Assembly (NCBI GenBank): GCA_947629455.1
Contig: CANRDT010000001.1
Span: 62,001-126,000, forward strand
Length of the DNA: 64,000 bases
Reading direction: 5' to 3'
Source: an uncultured Ruminococcus sp.
Lineage (GTDB): Bacteria; Bacillota; Clostridia; Oscillospirales; Ruminococcaceae
The translations under genes were made by a program, and so were the position numbers. Positions 19,238 through 29,132 of this stretch are shown here, piece by piece (within the stretch, counting starts at the first letter, position 1; every line of letters begins with the position of its first letter). Under the pieces are notes generated by a model, which did not search any database, was not told the origin of the DNA, and saw only the letters and a list, made by a program, of their open reading frames with translations.

Positions 19238-20385
19238 AAAGGATATTTATTATCGTATTTATAATAGTTTCTGCGATATTTATGCCGTTAGCCGCCTTTG
19301 CCGAGGAGGAGTATGACGATCCCACGGAAAGCGAGGACTTTAAAAAGATCGCCGAGAGCGTCAACGAAGGCATATTATCGGGTACTGACGACGAGACAAA
19401 CGAGATACTTGAAGAAAACGGGATATCGGCGGACAATGCAGGCTCGGTGAACGGTATTTCGGTAATGTCGGTGCTTTCGGGGATATTTACTGCTTTTACG
19501 GACGCGCTTGCCCAGCCGGTAAGAATGCTTGGAAAAATAATAGCCATTGCGGTCCTCTGCGCCGTTACGGAAAGTCTTGTTGCCGACGGTTCGCAGACGG
19601 TGCGGCTGCTAAGGACTATCGGAGTGCTTTGCTCGATAACGGTCATATATGACAGCGTTTATTCCGGCTTTGAAATGGTATCGCGCAATCTCGACGGACT
19701 GACTACCTTTATGATGAGTTACATACCGATCTTTTCATCGGTCACTGCGGCAGGCGGAAATCTCATCTCGGGCGGCAGCTATTACGCGATAATGCTTGCT
19801 CTGTGCGAGCTGATCGCGATAGTTTCCAGCAAAATACTTATGCCGTTTTTAAGCGTCGTGCTTGCCATAACCGTAGTATCCGCCATAAATCCCGAACTAA
19901 GCTTTTGTGGAGCGGCTGATTCGATAAAAAAATGCGTTCAGTGGATACTCGGCGGTCTGATGACGGTCTTTACGGGACTTCTTACCGTGCAGAGCTTTAC
20001 GGGAGCGGCAACCGATTCCCTCACTTCGCGCACGCTTAAATTCGCCGCGTCAAGCTTTATCCCCATAATAGGCGGCGCAGTCTCCGAGGCTTATTCCGCC
20101 GTGTCAGACAGTATCGGGGTGATACGCTCAGGAGCAGGCGCAGTCGGTATTCTTATCGTCTGTATAATGGCATTAAGACCCATTGTGGTAATTCTTGCCA
20201 TTAAACTGGTGGTGTCTGTCGGCAGGATAATAAACGGAATGTTGGGGCTGAATGAAAACGCAGGCTTTCTTGACGGCGTGAACGCAGTGCTTTCTATCGG
20301 ACTGAGCGTTATCATCGCCTTCTCGATGATATTCATAATAGCGACCGCCGTGCTGATGATAACCGCCCTGCGTTACGGAATGTGA
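19234..20385 (+). CDS. spoIIIAE: Stage III sporulation protein AE
   Basis: Polytopic 383 aa, signal peptide, position between AD and AF. Confidence 0.92.
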   Translation: MKRIFIIVFIIVSAIFMPLAAFAEEEYDDPTESEDFKKIAESVNEGILSGTDDETNEILEENGISADNAGSVNGISVMSVLSGIFTAFTDALAQPVRMLGKIIAIAVLCAVTESLVADGSQTVRLLRTIGVLCSITVIYDSVYSGFEMVSRNLDGLTTFMMSYIPIFSSVTAAGGNLISGGSYYAIMLALCELIAIVSSKILMPFLSVVLAITVVSAINPELSFCGAADSIKKCVQWILGGLMTVFTGLLTVQSFTGAATDSLTSRTLKFAASSFIPIIGGAVSEAYSAVSDSIGVIRSGAGAVGILIVCIMALRPIVVILAIKLVVSVGRIINGMLGLNENAGFLDGVNAVLSIGLSVIIAFSMIFIIATAVLMITALRYGM

Positions 20386-20403
20386 AGTAAAATCGGAGGA
20401 CAT

Positions 20404-20898
20404 ATGGAACTGCTGAAAAGCGCTATACTTACCGCAAGCATAATAGGGATAATCAGTCTTATCGCCGATTTTGCCGCCCCGGGAGAGGCTCTGAAAAAAC
20501 AGCTGAAAACCATTATCACCATGATACTGATACTCGGCTTGTTCACGCCTTTTCTCGGCAGCGGATTCAGGATAAACCTTGACGGCGGCAGTGCGCTTTC
20601 TGATAATAACGTATTTAAGAAAATGGACGGCGACATTCAGGATTATTACATTTCGGACACGCAGGAAAATCTTGAAAGGGCGGTAAAGCAGGAACTTGAG
20701 CGTCAGGGCATAGAGGTTGAAAAAATAAGCATACATTGCAGCTTGGCTGAATATAATTCCATAGAAATAACAGAAACGGAGATAACCGTTGCGGCAGGAA
20801 CGGACACCGACTACGCCGCAGAAGCCGCTCAGTCGCTCCTGCCCGATGACTGCCGAATTATCGTAACGGAGGTGTCGGGTGATTCGCAGGAGTATTAA
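20404..20898 (+). CDS. spoIIIAF: Stage III sporulation protein AF
   Basis: Two N-terminal TM helices and position in operon. Confidence 0.88.
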   Translation: MELLKSAILTASIIGIISLIADFAAPGEALKKQLKTIITMILILGLFTPFLGSGFRINLDGGSALSDNNVFKKMDGDIQDYYISDTQENLERAVKQELERQGIEVEKISIHCSLAEYNSIEITETEITVAAGTDTDYAAEAAQSLLPDDCRIIVTEVSGDSQEY

Positions 20899-21433
20899 AA
20901 ATTTCATAGAAAAGTTTACTTCTCTTGACAAAAAGACCGCCGTCATTCTTGTTATCGGACTTGTAGGAATATTCCTCATCGGTATCTCCGAGCTGCTGCC
21001 TGATAAAAAAACAGCGCAGGAGAAACCTGCGGCGGTTTCCGACGATCCCGTTACCGAGGACACCTTCGATTACAAACGTCAGGTCGAGAGAGAACTGAAA
21101 GAACTTCTCGAGCAGATAAGGGGAGTAGGAGAAGTCACCGTTATGGTGACGATAGAGGGAACTACCGAGTATGTTTACGCCGAGGAGCTGAATACCGAGT
21201 CGGACAAAGACGGCGAACGCGCGTCGCAAAGCTATGAGAACCGTATAGTTATGACGGGGAAGAACGGCGAGGAAAAAGCTCTGGTAAAACAGATAATCAG
21301 ACCAAAGATAAGCGGCGTGATAGTTGTATGCGAAGGAGGGGGAAACATTACTACGAACGAAAGAGTACTCAGAGCGGTATCGACAGCGCTCGATCTGCCG
21401 AGCAACAAGATCTGCGTGGAATGCAGAAAATAG
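20879..21433 (+). CDS. spoIIIAG: Stage III sporulation protein AG
   Basis: Single TM, IRGVGEVTVMVTIEGTTEYVYA, ISGVIVVCEGGGN. Confidence 0.9.
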   Translation: MIRRSIKNFIEKFTSLDKKTAVILVIGLVGIFLIGISELLPDKKTAQEKPAAVSDDPVTEDTFDYKRQVERELKELLEQIRGVGEVTVMVTIEGTTEYVYAEELNTESDKDGERASQSYENRIVMTGKNGEEKALVKQIIRPKISGVIVVCEGGGNITTNERVLRAVSTALDLPSNKICVECRK

Positions 21434-21466
21434 AAATTTCAGGGTATACATAACGGAGGTATCACT

Positions 21467-22012
21467 ATGAAAAAACCAACAATGATAATCGGAAAGAAAC
21501 AGATAATCCTTGCGGGAATGACGCTCATACTCGGAGCGGCGATCTACATCAACTATGCGGTATCAGCCTCGGGCGGCGGAATAAAGACCACAGGAAAAAC
21601 AGACGCTAAGAGCGTCAATTACGGCGACGCGCAGCTTGTGAGCGGCGAAGAAACGTCAGGGGACGACTATTTCGCACAGGCAAGGATAGACAAAATGACC
21701 TCGAGAGATGAGGCGGTGCAGACTTTGCAGACTATTATGACGGGAGGGGACGCAACGGACGAAGAAAAGACCGTCGCCGCAGAGGACGCGGCAGTCGTAT
21801 CGGGACTTATCGAATCGGAAAGCAAGCTTGAAAACCTTATCAAGGCGGCAGGGTTTGAGGACTGCGTGGTCTATCTTGACGGAAAGACTGCAAATATCGT
21901 GGTGAAATCTCCCGAAGGACTTATAGACAGCGAGGCGGCGCAGATAAAGGATATCCTGTTGGGCGAGGTCGATGTGGCGAATGAGAATATACGCATATAC
22001 GACGTAGAATAA
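21467..22012 (+). CDS. spoIIIAH: Stage III sporulation protein AH
   Basis: N-terminal TM, FAQARIDKMTSRDEAVQTLQ motif typical of SpoIIIAH. Confidence 0.92.
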   Translation: MKKPTMIIGKKQIILAGMTLILGAAIYINYAVSASGGGIKTTGKTDAKSVNYGDAQLVSGEETSGDDYFAQARIDKMTSRDEAVQTLQTIMTGGDATDEEKTVAAEDAAVVSGLIESESKLENLIKAAGFEDCVVYLDGKTANIVVKSPEGLIDSEAAQIKDILLGEVDVANENIRIYDVE

Positions 22013-22031
22013 GAAAAATTTTCAGTGACAA

Positions 22032-22083
22032 GAGCCGGAGAGCAGTATACCGATACAATTGGTATGCGGCAGTTCTCCGGCTC
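22032..22083 (+). terminator. Long hairpin after spoIIIAH (terminator-like, no strong T run)
   Basis: GAGCCGGAGA ... TCTCCGGCTC outer 10-bp stem with inner TATACC/GGTAT. Confidence 0.5.
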
Positions 22084-22153
22084 GTTCGCTGTAAAGGCGG
22101 CAGGCTTGCATAGGGCAAATGTTAAAAATATCGGAAAAAATACTGAAAAACGG

Positions 22154-22182
22154 TTGTACTATCAATAAAAATGTGTTATAAT
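22154..22182 (+). promoter_or_regulatory. Sigma-A type promoter upstream of asp23-nusB
   Basis: TTGTAC, 17-nt spacer, TATAAT; about 260 nt upstream of the first start codon. Confidence 0.65.
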
Positions 22183-22222
22183 GTATTGTATATGAATATT
22201 TGTGATTTTTATGCGGTCTTAT

Positions 22223-22419
22223 AAGCGCAGTCTGAAACACGGAAATCAATTTTGATTTCCTAAGAAGTCAGAACGCTGCGCTTTTAAGAAGTAAGAGGTA
22301 AGACAAGGATCGCCTGCGGCGCATATTTTAAAATATTATTCCGATTTGCAGACTTTTTTCTTACTTCTTGTTTCTAAAAATCTTGTTTTTTAAGATCGAT
22401 TTTGTTAAAATTGATTTCC
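22223..22419 (+). promoter_or_regulatory. Structured 5' leader with nested inverted repeats
   Basis: AAGCGCAG/CTGCGCTT, TCTGA/TCAGA, GGAAATCAATTTTGATTTCC, AAGAAGTAAGA/TCTTACTTCTT, ATATTTTAAAATAT, GGAAATCAATTTT/AAAATTGATTTCC. Confidence 0.55.
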
Positions 22420-22442
22420 ATCGTCTGAAAGGAGGCTCTTTT

Positions 22443-22784
22443 ATGAGCGATGTTGAAAAGAAGATCGAACGTTCTCTTTATGTCAACCGCAAGGTGATAG
22501 AAAATATAATCGCAAACGCCGTCAGGGAGGCGGACGGAGCGGCAGGAATTGCTCCCGCGCCCTTTAATCCCCTGCGGCTGCTGGGTATAGGCAGTACGCG
22601 CAGAATATATATCGGCAAGACCGACGACGTTCTCACTGCCGATGTGGGAATTATCCTTTCAAGCGGCGCGAAAGCGGCTGTCACTGCCGAAAGGGTGCAG
22701 CAGTGTATTAAAAACGCCGTTCAGGAAACGCTCGGTATGACGATCGCAAGAGTGAACGTCGATATATGCGGCTGTGAGATCTGA
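22443..22784 (+). CDS. Asp23/Gls24 family protein
   Basis: SD AAAGGAGG; MSDVEKKIERSLYVNRKVIENIIANAVREADG...; directly upstream of nusB. Confidence 0.75.
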   Translation: MSDVEKKIERSLYVNRKVIENIIANAVREADGAAGIAPAPFNPLRLLGIGSTRRIYIGKTDDVLTADVGIILSSGAKAAVTAERVQQCIKNAVQETLGMTIARVNVDICGCEI

Positions 22785-22834
22785 AAAAAGATATAAAGAC
22801 CTGCTCTAAACGACAAAATGAAGGATGTGTTTTT

Positions 22835-23245
22835 GTGCCGTCAAGAAGACAAATAAGGGAAACCGTTTTTATTCTCACCTTTGAAATGCTTTTCCGCAGC
22901 GACAGTCCCGAAGAGATCATCGAAACCGCGCGCGAAACGGAATTGTTTGAAATAAACGACGAGATCTGTCAGGAAGTAAAGGCGATCGCCTGTAAAAGCA
23001 GTGAGCTTGACGGTATCGTTTCACGATTCAGCAGCAAACGCTCGGTAGACAGGATAGCAAAGGTCGATCTTGCTATACTGCGCGTTGCGATATACGAATC
23101 TCTCTATGACGATATGGTGCCTATAAACGCCGCTATCAGCGAGGCGGTCGCAATAGCAGAAAAATTCGCCTCTCCCAGGGACGTGGCGTTTATAAACGGC
23201 ATACTCGGCTCATTCTCACGCAGCGGAGAAGCGAAAAATGTGTAA
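22835..23245 (+). CDS. nusB: Transcription antitermination factor NusB
   Basis: [68 protein letters not shown]; GTG start. Confidence 0.95.
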   Translation: [136 protein letters not shown]

Positions 23246-24182
23246 AGTCCTCGGTATTGACACGAGCAATTACACCACTTCGGCGGCTTTGCTCGATACG
23301 AATGATCTTACGGTAGTACACAGTAAAATGCCGCTGCCCGTCAGGTCGGGCGAAAAAGGTCTGCGTCAGTCGGATGCTGTTTTTCACCATGTAAGACAAC
23401 TGCCGCAGGTGCTTGGAAATTTGCTTGCGGACAGTATAGAAAAACCGTGCGCCGTCGGCGTTACTGTACGTCCGAGAGATCAGCAGGGGTCTTATATGCC
23501 TTGTTTTCTTGCAGGGGAGACCGTTGCCGATTCCATTGCCCTTGCGCTCGGTATCGCTGCTGAAAAGACCTCTCACCAGATGGGGCATATTTTAGCGGCT
23601 CTTTATGACTGTAATGCCCTTTACCTTGTCAAGGAAAAGAAAAGTTTTATCGCCTTTCACGTCAGCGGCGGAACGACTGATATGCTTCTCTGCACGCCGA
23701 GCGGAGACATCACACCGAATATAGAGCATATAGGCGGTTCGCTTGATCTGAAAGCCGGTCAGCTTATCGACAGAGTCGGCATAATGCTCGGGCTGGACTT
23801 TCCCTGCGGCGCACAGCTTGAAACGCTCGCCGTTCAGTCTACGGTGGATATTCATACCGCTCCGGTAATCAGAGGGCTGAGCTGCTGTCTGTCAGGTGTC
23901 GAGAATCAGTGCGCCGATCTGCTGAAAAAAGGCGCGCCGCGCGAATACATCGCAGGTTTCTGCATTGCAAACGTGTATGCCGCGCTCAGGGCAATGACCT
24001 CTGCCGCTCTGCAAAAATACGGCGATCTTCCGCTTATCTATGCAGGAGGAGTAATGTCCGATCGGATAATTGCCGATAAGTTATCCGAGGAATTTGGCGG
24101 CAAATTCGCATCTGCACAGTTTTCCTGCGACAATGCCGCAGGCGCGGCGGTATACTGCGCACTCAGAAAGGGTCTGATCTGA
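23238..24182 (+). CDS. TsaD/Kae1-like peptidase M22 paralogue (ASKHA fold)
   Basis: GIDTSNYTTSAALLD, metal site SHQMGHI, HVSGGTTDML, DNAAGAAVYCAL; located between nusB and xseA. Confidence 0.85.
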   Translation: MCKVLGIDTSNYTTSAALLDTNDLTVVHSKMPLPVRSGEKGLRQSDAVFHHVRQLPQVLGNLLADSIEKPCAVGVTVRPRDQQGSYMPCFLAGETVADSIALALGIAAEKTSHQMGHILAALYDCNALYLVKEKKSFIAFHVSGGTTDMLLCTPSGDITPNIEHIGGSLDLKAGQLIDRVGIMLGLDFPCGAQLETLAVQSTVDIHTAPVIRGLSCCLSGVENQCADLLKKGAPREYIAGFCIANVYAALRAMTSAALQKYGDLPLIYAGGVMSDRIIADKLSEEFGGKFASAQFSCDNAAGAAVYCALRKGLI

Positions 24183-24183
24183 A

Positions 24184-25368
24184 ATGAGTTCTCTGCTGAC
24201 GGTTTCTCAGCTTAACACATATATACAATCAAGGCTCACGGGCGATCTGAAACTAAAGGGTCTGACTGTCAGAGGAGAGATCTCCGATTTCAGGCTTGTT
24301 CAGCGTTCGGGACATATTTATTTCAATCTCAAAGACGATACCGATTCCGTGCGCTGTGCAATGTTTTCATCGAACGCCGCGCGGCTGAAATTTATGCCCT
24401 GCGACGGTATGGGAGTACTTGTAACGGGAAATATAGACGTTTTCCGCCGTGACGGAGTTTATCAGATAATCGTTCTGGACATTCAGCCAATGGGCGCAGG
24501 CGCTTTGCATACCGGATTGGAGCAGATAAAGAAAAAGCTTGCTGAAAAAGGCGTTTTCGATACCTCTATCAAGAAGAAGATACCCGTTATCCCAAAGAAA
24601 ATAGCTATCGTGACTTCTCCGGGCGCCGCGGCTTTGCAGGATATACTCAATATCCTTTCGAGGAGATTTCCGCTTGTAGAGGCAGAAATATATCCCACAG
24701 CGGTGCAGGGGAGCGATGCGCCGAAGCAGATATGTCATGCTCTTGCTCTTGCAGATAAAAGCGGCGCAGATACGCTTATCCTTGCTCGCGGAGGCGGTTC
24801 GCTCGAAGACATTATGCCTTTTAACAGCGAATCGGTAGCAATGGCGATCTATAACTGCAATACTCCGCTTATTTCCGCAGTCGGTCACGAAACGGATACC
24901 ACTCTTTCTGACTATGCCGCCGATATGCGTGCGCCTACTCCGTCGGCCGCCGCCGAGTTGGCAGTACCGGATATAAAACAGTCTTTTTCTTCACTTGCTA
25001 AGTTGCGGTTTAGACTTGACTGCGCGGTCGGAGATTATCTCGATTCGGCTGAAAAGGCTATAGACGGCTGTATCAGGATATTAAAGAGCCGTTCGCCGCA
25101 AAAGAAGTTTGAAAACGAGGAAAAAACACTTTTTGCTCTGAGGGATAAGCTTGATCTGCTTATGAACGGCACGCTTGCGGCATATGACGGCAGGCTTGAC
25201 AGATATGCGGCTCAGCTTGCGGCGCTCAGTCCGTTCAACATTCTTGACAGGGGATATTCTATCACCACAAAAAGCGGTCAGGTGGTTTACTCGGCAGAAC
25301 AGCTTGAGTACGGCGACGAGATAGAAATACGTTTCAGGGACTCCTCGCGCAGGGCGTCCGTTTTATGA
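24184..25368 (+). CDS. xseA: Exodeoxyribonuclease VII large subunit
   Basis: VRGEISDFRLVQRSGHIYFNLKDD, VTSPGAAALQDILNILSRRFP, ARGGGSLEDIMPFN, SAVGHETD. Confidence 0.97.
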   Translation: MSSLLTVSQLNTYIQSRLTGDLKLKGLTVRGEISDFRLVQRSGHIYFNLKDDTDSVRCAMFSSNAARLKFMPCDGMGVLVTGNIDVFRRDGVYQIIVLDIQPMGAGALHTGLEQIKKKLAEKGVFDTSIKKKIPVIPKKIAIVTSPGAAALQDILNILSRRFPLVEAEIYPTAVQGSDAPKQICHALALADKSGADTLILARGGGSLEDIMPFNSESVAMAIYNCNTPLISAVGHETDTTLSDYAADMRAPTPSAAAELAVPDIKQSFSSLAKLRFRLDCAVGDYLDSAEKAIDGCIRILKSRSPQKKFENEEKTLFALRDKLDLLMNGTLAAYDGRLDRYAAQLAALSPFNILDRGYSITTKSGQVVYSAEQLEYGDEIEIRFRDSSRRASVL

Positions 25369-25383
25369 TAGGAGTTGTTTTTC

Positions 25384-25575
25384 TTGACATTTGAATCATC
25401 TATGATAAGACTTGAGGAAATAGTAAAACGTCTTGAAGAGGACAAGCTTTCTCTCGACGAGGCGCTTGAACTTTATAAAGAGGGCGTGGAGCTTTCCGTC
25501 AGCTGTAAAAAGCAGCTTGAAAATGCCAGACTTCAGGTAAAAACTTTTACGGAGGAGGACGCGGACAATGACTGA
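25384..25575 (+). CDS. xseB: Exodeoxyribonuclease VII small subunit
   Basis: TFESSMIRLEEIVKRLEEDKLSLDEALELYKEGVEL; TTG start with AGGAG SD. Confidence 0.93.
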   Translation: MTFESSMIRLEEIVKRLEEDKLSLDEALELYKEGVELSVSCKKQLENARLQVKTFTEEDADND

Positions 25576-26458
25576 TGAAAATATGAGGATACTTAACGAT
25601 TATCAGAAGATGACGGAGGATACTCTGCGTTTGCTCACCTCACAGGAAATGCCGGGGCGCGAGATAATATGCGATGCGGTCAGATATTCTCTGCTTGCAG
25701 GCGGAAAAAGACTTCGTCCCGTGCTTATGCTGGAATTTTGCCGTATGTGCGGCGGCGACGTTGAAAACGCAGCCGTGATCGCCTGCACGGTCGAAATGAT
25801 ACACACCTTTTCACTTATACACGACGATCTGCCCTGTATGGATAACGACGATTTCCGCAGGGGAATGCCCTCCTGCCACAAGGCATATCCCGAAAATATC
25901 GCGCTGCTTGCAGGAGACGCTCTAAACACCATGGCTTTCGCAGTCATCGCAGATCAGGCTATGCAGGGCGTTATTGACGCGCGTACCGCGGTAATGCTCA
26001 TTTCCACCCTGGCGGAGGCTACGGGTATCGACGGAATGATCGGCGGTCAGGTGATAGACCTTCAATCCGAGGGCAAGGAATCAGATGTCGAACAGCTCAG
26101 TATTCTGCAATCCTATAAGACGGGTGCTCTTATCGGAGCGGCGTGCGTTATGGGAGTTATCCTTGCAGGAAAATACGATATGATACAAGCGGCAGGCGAA
26201 TATGCCATGGCTATCGGCAGAGCTTTCCAGATAATTGACGATATTCTTGACGTTACGGGAAATTTTGAGGAGCTCGGCAAGCCGATCGGCAGCGACGCGC
26301 AGCAGAATAAAAGTACCTTTGTTACCGCGCTCGGCATAGACGGCGCATATGACGAGGCGCGCAGGCTGACCACGGAGGCTCTTGAAATACTCGATAAATT
26401 TGACAATAACGGCTTTATGAAAGATCTTACGCTTTGGCTGCTTGACCGAAACGCCTGA
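25568..26458 (+). CDS. ispA: Farnesyl/geranyl diphosphate synthase
   Basis: DDLPCMDNDDFRRG and DDILD Asp-rich motifs. Confidence 0.95.
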   Translation: MTDENMRILNDYQKMTEDTLRLLTSQEMPGREIICDAVRYSLLAGGKRLRPVLMLEFCRMCGGDVENAAVIACTVEMIHTFSLIHDDLPCMDNDDFRRGMPSCHKAYPENIALLAGDALNTMAFAVIADQAMQGVIDARTAVMLISTLAEATGIDGMIGGQVIDLQSEGKESDVEQLSILQSYKTGALIGAACVMGVILAGKYDMIQAAGEYAMAIGRAFQIIDDILDVTGNFEELGKPIGSDAQQNKSTFVTALGIDGAYDEARRLTTEALEILDKFDNNGFMKDLTLWLLDRNA

Positions 26459-26479
26459 TTTGCTGGAGGAATTATAAAA

Positions 26480-28330
26480 ATGACGGATAACAAAAAGCCG
26501 GATCTTTATAAAATGGATCTTCCCGGCGATCTCAAAAAGCTTTCGCATCATCAGTGTATAGAACTTTGTGCGGATATACGAAAAATACTTATAGATACCG
26601 TTTCCGAAACGGGCGGTCATCTTGCGTCCAACCTCGGAACGGTAGAGCTTTCCATGGCGATACACCGCGTATTTGATTCTCCGAGAGATAAGATCGTCTG
26701 GGACGTGGGACATCAGGCATACACTCACAAGATACTCACGGGCAGGCTCGGCGAATTTCACACACTGCGCCGTGAGGGCGGTATTTCGGGGTTCTGCCGT
26801 CCGCAGGAATCCGAACATGACGCTTTTATCAGCGGTCACAGTTCAAATTCGGTCTCTGCGGCTTTGGGTATCGCGACCGCTATGAAACTTAACGGCGACG
26901 ATCACCACACTGTCGCGGTATTCGGCGACGGCGCGTTTACAGGCGGTCTTATCTATGAGGGTCTTAACAATGCGGGAAAAAGCGATACCAACCTTGTTAT
27001 CATTCTAAATCACAACGAAATGTCGATCTCGCGCAATGTCGGCAGCGTGGCTAAGTATCTTTCCACTCTCCGCACAAAGGAATCATACCTCAATACCAAA
27101 AACGCCGTTGAGAGAACGCTCGATAAGATACCGCTTGCAGGAAAACCGCTTATCAAAGTGATAAAGGGCTCAAAGAACGCCATAAAGAATGTCGTGCTGA
27201 ACAATTCAAGCACAATGTTTGAAGATCTCGGCTTTGCGTTTATCGGACCTATCGACGGTCACGATCTGGAAGCTCTGGAAAACGGTCTGCGCTCCGCAAA
27301 AATGCAGAACAAGCCCGTGTTTGTGTACGTCTGCACCGTAAAGGGCAAGGGTTATCCGCCTGCGGAACAGAATCCCGGCGAGTTCCACGGCATAGGCAAA
27401 TTCGAGATCGCCACGGGAAATCCCGATGTCGTACTTTCCGACAGCTTTTCTTCGGTATTCGGCAAGGAGCTTGTCGAGCTCGGGCGCGATAATAAGCGTA
27501 TCTGTGCCGTGACAGCCGCTATGAAATACGGCACCGGACTGCAATATTTCTCAAAGGCTTATCCCGAAAGATTTTTCGATGTGGGAATTGCGGAGGGGCA
27601 TGCCGTGACGTTCTGCGGCGGACTTGCCTCGATGGGAATGATACCCGTGTTCGCAGTGTATTCCACATTCCTCCAGCGCAGCTACGATCAGCTTATACAC
27701 GATCTTGCCATATGCAATACCCATGCCGTGATCGCAGTTGACAGAGCGGGAATAGTCGGCGACGACGGAGAAACTCATCAGGGTATCTTTGACGTGCCTT
27801 TTCTGACTTCCGTACCCAACACGACGATCTATTCCCCCTCCTGTTATGACGAGCTTAAACTTTGCCTGAGAAAATGCATAGATCAGCCGACGGGGATAGC
27901 GGCTCTGAGGTATCCGCGCGGCAACGACTGCTCGGACTTTGACGGCTCTTATATCAGCGATAATTATTATTACTCGGGCAGCGGAGGAGATACTCTGCTT
28001 ATCACCTACGGACGGCTGTTTTGCGATCTTCTGAAAACAAGGGATATGCTAAAAGAGCATGGCGTAAACGCCGACCTTCTTAAACCGGTGAAAATTTTCC
28101 CGATAGAGGACGAACTTATAGAAATAGTTTCAAAATACAAAAAGGTATTTTTCTTTGAGGAGAGCAGTCGCAGCGGTTCTCTTTGTGAGAAATATTCCGC
28201 TCTTTGCGGCAATGTGATATGCAGGGCGATAGACGGTTTTGTGCCTCACGGTTCGACCTCGTCGCTGCTCGATAAAGCCGGACTTTCTCCGCAGAAGATG
28301 ACCGATCTTGTTATGGAGCATATAATGTGA
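26480..28330 (+). CDS. dxs: 1-deoxy-D-xylulose-5-phosphate synthase
   Basis: WDVGHQAYTHKILTGR, FGDGAFTGGLIYEGLNNAG, DRAGIVGDDGETHQGIFD. Confidence 0.97.
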   Translation: MTDNKKPDLYKMDLPGDLKKLSHHQCIELCADIRKILIDTVSETGGHLASNLGTVELSMAIHRVFDSPRDKIVWDVGHQAYTHKILTGRLGEFHTLRREGGISGFCRPQESEHDAFISGHSSNSVSAALGIATAMKLNGDDHHTVAVFGDGAFTGGLIYEGLNNAGKSDTNLVIILNHNEMSISRNVGSVAKYLSTLRTKESYLNTKNAVERTLDKIPLAGKPLIKVIKGSKNAIKNVVLNNSSTMFEDLGFAFIGPIDGHDLEALENGLRSAKMQNKPVFVYVCTVKGKGYPPAEQNPGEFHGIGKFEIATGNPDVVLSDSFSSVFGKELVELGRDNKRICAVTAAMKYGTGLQYFSKAYPERFFDVGIAEGHAVTFCGGLASMGMIPVFAVYSTFLQRSYDQLIHDLAICNTHAVIAVDRAGIVGDDGETHQGIFDVPFLTSVPNTTIYSPSCYDELKLCLRKCIDQPTGIAALRYPRGNDCSDFDGSYISDNYYYSGSGGDTLLITYGRLFCDLLKTRDMLKEHGVNADLLKPVKIFPIEDELIEIVSKYKKVFFFEESSRSGSLCEKYSALCGNVICRAIDGFVPHGSTSSLLDKAGLSPQKMTDLVMEHIM

Positions 28331-29127
28331 TGGGAACACGGCTCGATGTTTATCTTGTGAAAAACGGCTATTCTAAAAGCCGTGAAAGAGCAAAGGCGCT
28401 TATCTCCTCGGGAGCGGTCGCGGTCAACGGAAAAACGGCTGCAAAATGCTCCGCGGCAATTGACGACGGCGATTCAGTCACCCTTTCGGCGGAGGATATT
28501 CCGTATGTCGGCAGGGGAGCGCTAAAGCTTGAAAAAGCCTTTAATGAATTTTCGCTTGACGTTCGCGGTCTGGTATGCGCCGACATCGGTGCGTCTACCG
28601 GGGGATTTACTCAAATACTCCTTGACAGGGGAGCGAAAAAAGTATACGCCGTCGACGTGGGACATGACCAGCTCGATATTTCCCTGCGCTTTGACAAAAG
28701 GGTCGTCAACTGCGAGGGGGTAAACGTGAGGGAGCTTTCTTCGGAATTTTTTGACGAGCCGATAAGCTTTATGAGCGTCGATCTTTCGTTTATCTCGCTT
28801 AAAACGGTGATACCCGTACTTGCAGAGTGTACCGTGCAGGACGGGACTGTCGCCGCGCTAATAAAACCGCAGTTTGAGGCAGGAAAAAACGCGGTAGGCA
28901 AAAACGGGATAGTCAGGGATAAGAAAGTCCATATCCGTATTCTGGGCGAGCTTTGTATGATCTTTTCCAAAGAGGGATTTTCGCTGCGCGGACTGACATT
29001 CTCTCCCGTTAGGGGCGGCAGCGGAAATATAGAATATCTCGCACATCTGAAAAAATCGCCCGCTGCGCCGATCACCGCCGATATACGCGCTCTGGTCGAT
29101 TCCGCTTTTGATAGCTTTAAGGAGTGA
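28327..29127 (+). CDS. tlyA: TlyA family rRNA methyltransferase/hemolysin-like
   Basis: S4 domain N-terminus; ADIGASTGGFTQILLDRGAKKVYAVDVGHDQL. Confidence 0.95.
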   Translation: MMGTRLDVYLVKNGYSKSRERAKALISSGAVAVNGKTAAKCSAAIDDGDSVTLSAEDIPYVGRGALKLEKAFNEFSLDVRGLVCADIGASTGGFTQILLDRGAKKVYAVDVGHDQLDISLRFDKRVVNCEGVNVRELSSEFFDEPISFMSVDLSFISLKTVIPVLAECTVQDGTVAALIKPQFEAGKNAVGKNGIVRDKKVHIRILGELCMIFSKEGFSLRGLTFSPVRGGSGNIEYLAHLKKSPAAPITADIRALVDSAFDSFKE

Positions 29128-29132
29128 TCTCT

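Noticed and set aside
22430-22446. boxA-like GCTCTTTTA near the asp23 start as a NusB autoregulatory site
   Set aside because: Overlaps SD and start codon; too short and degenerate to separate from chance
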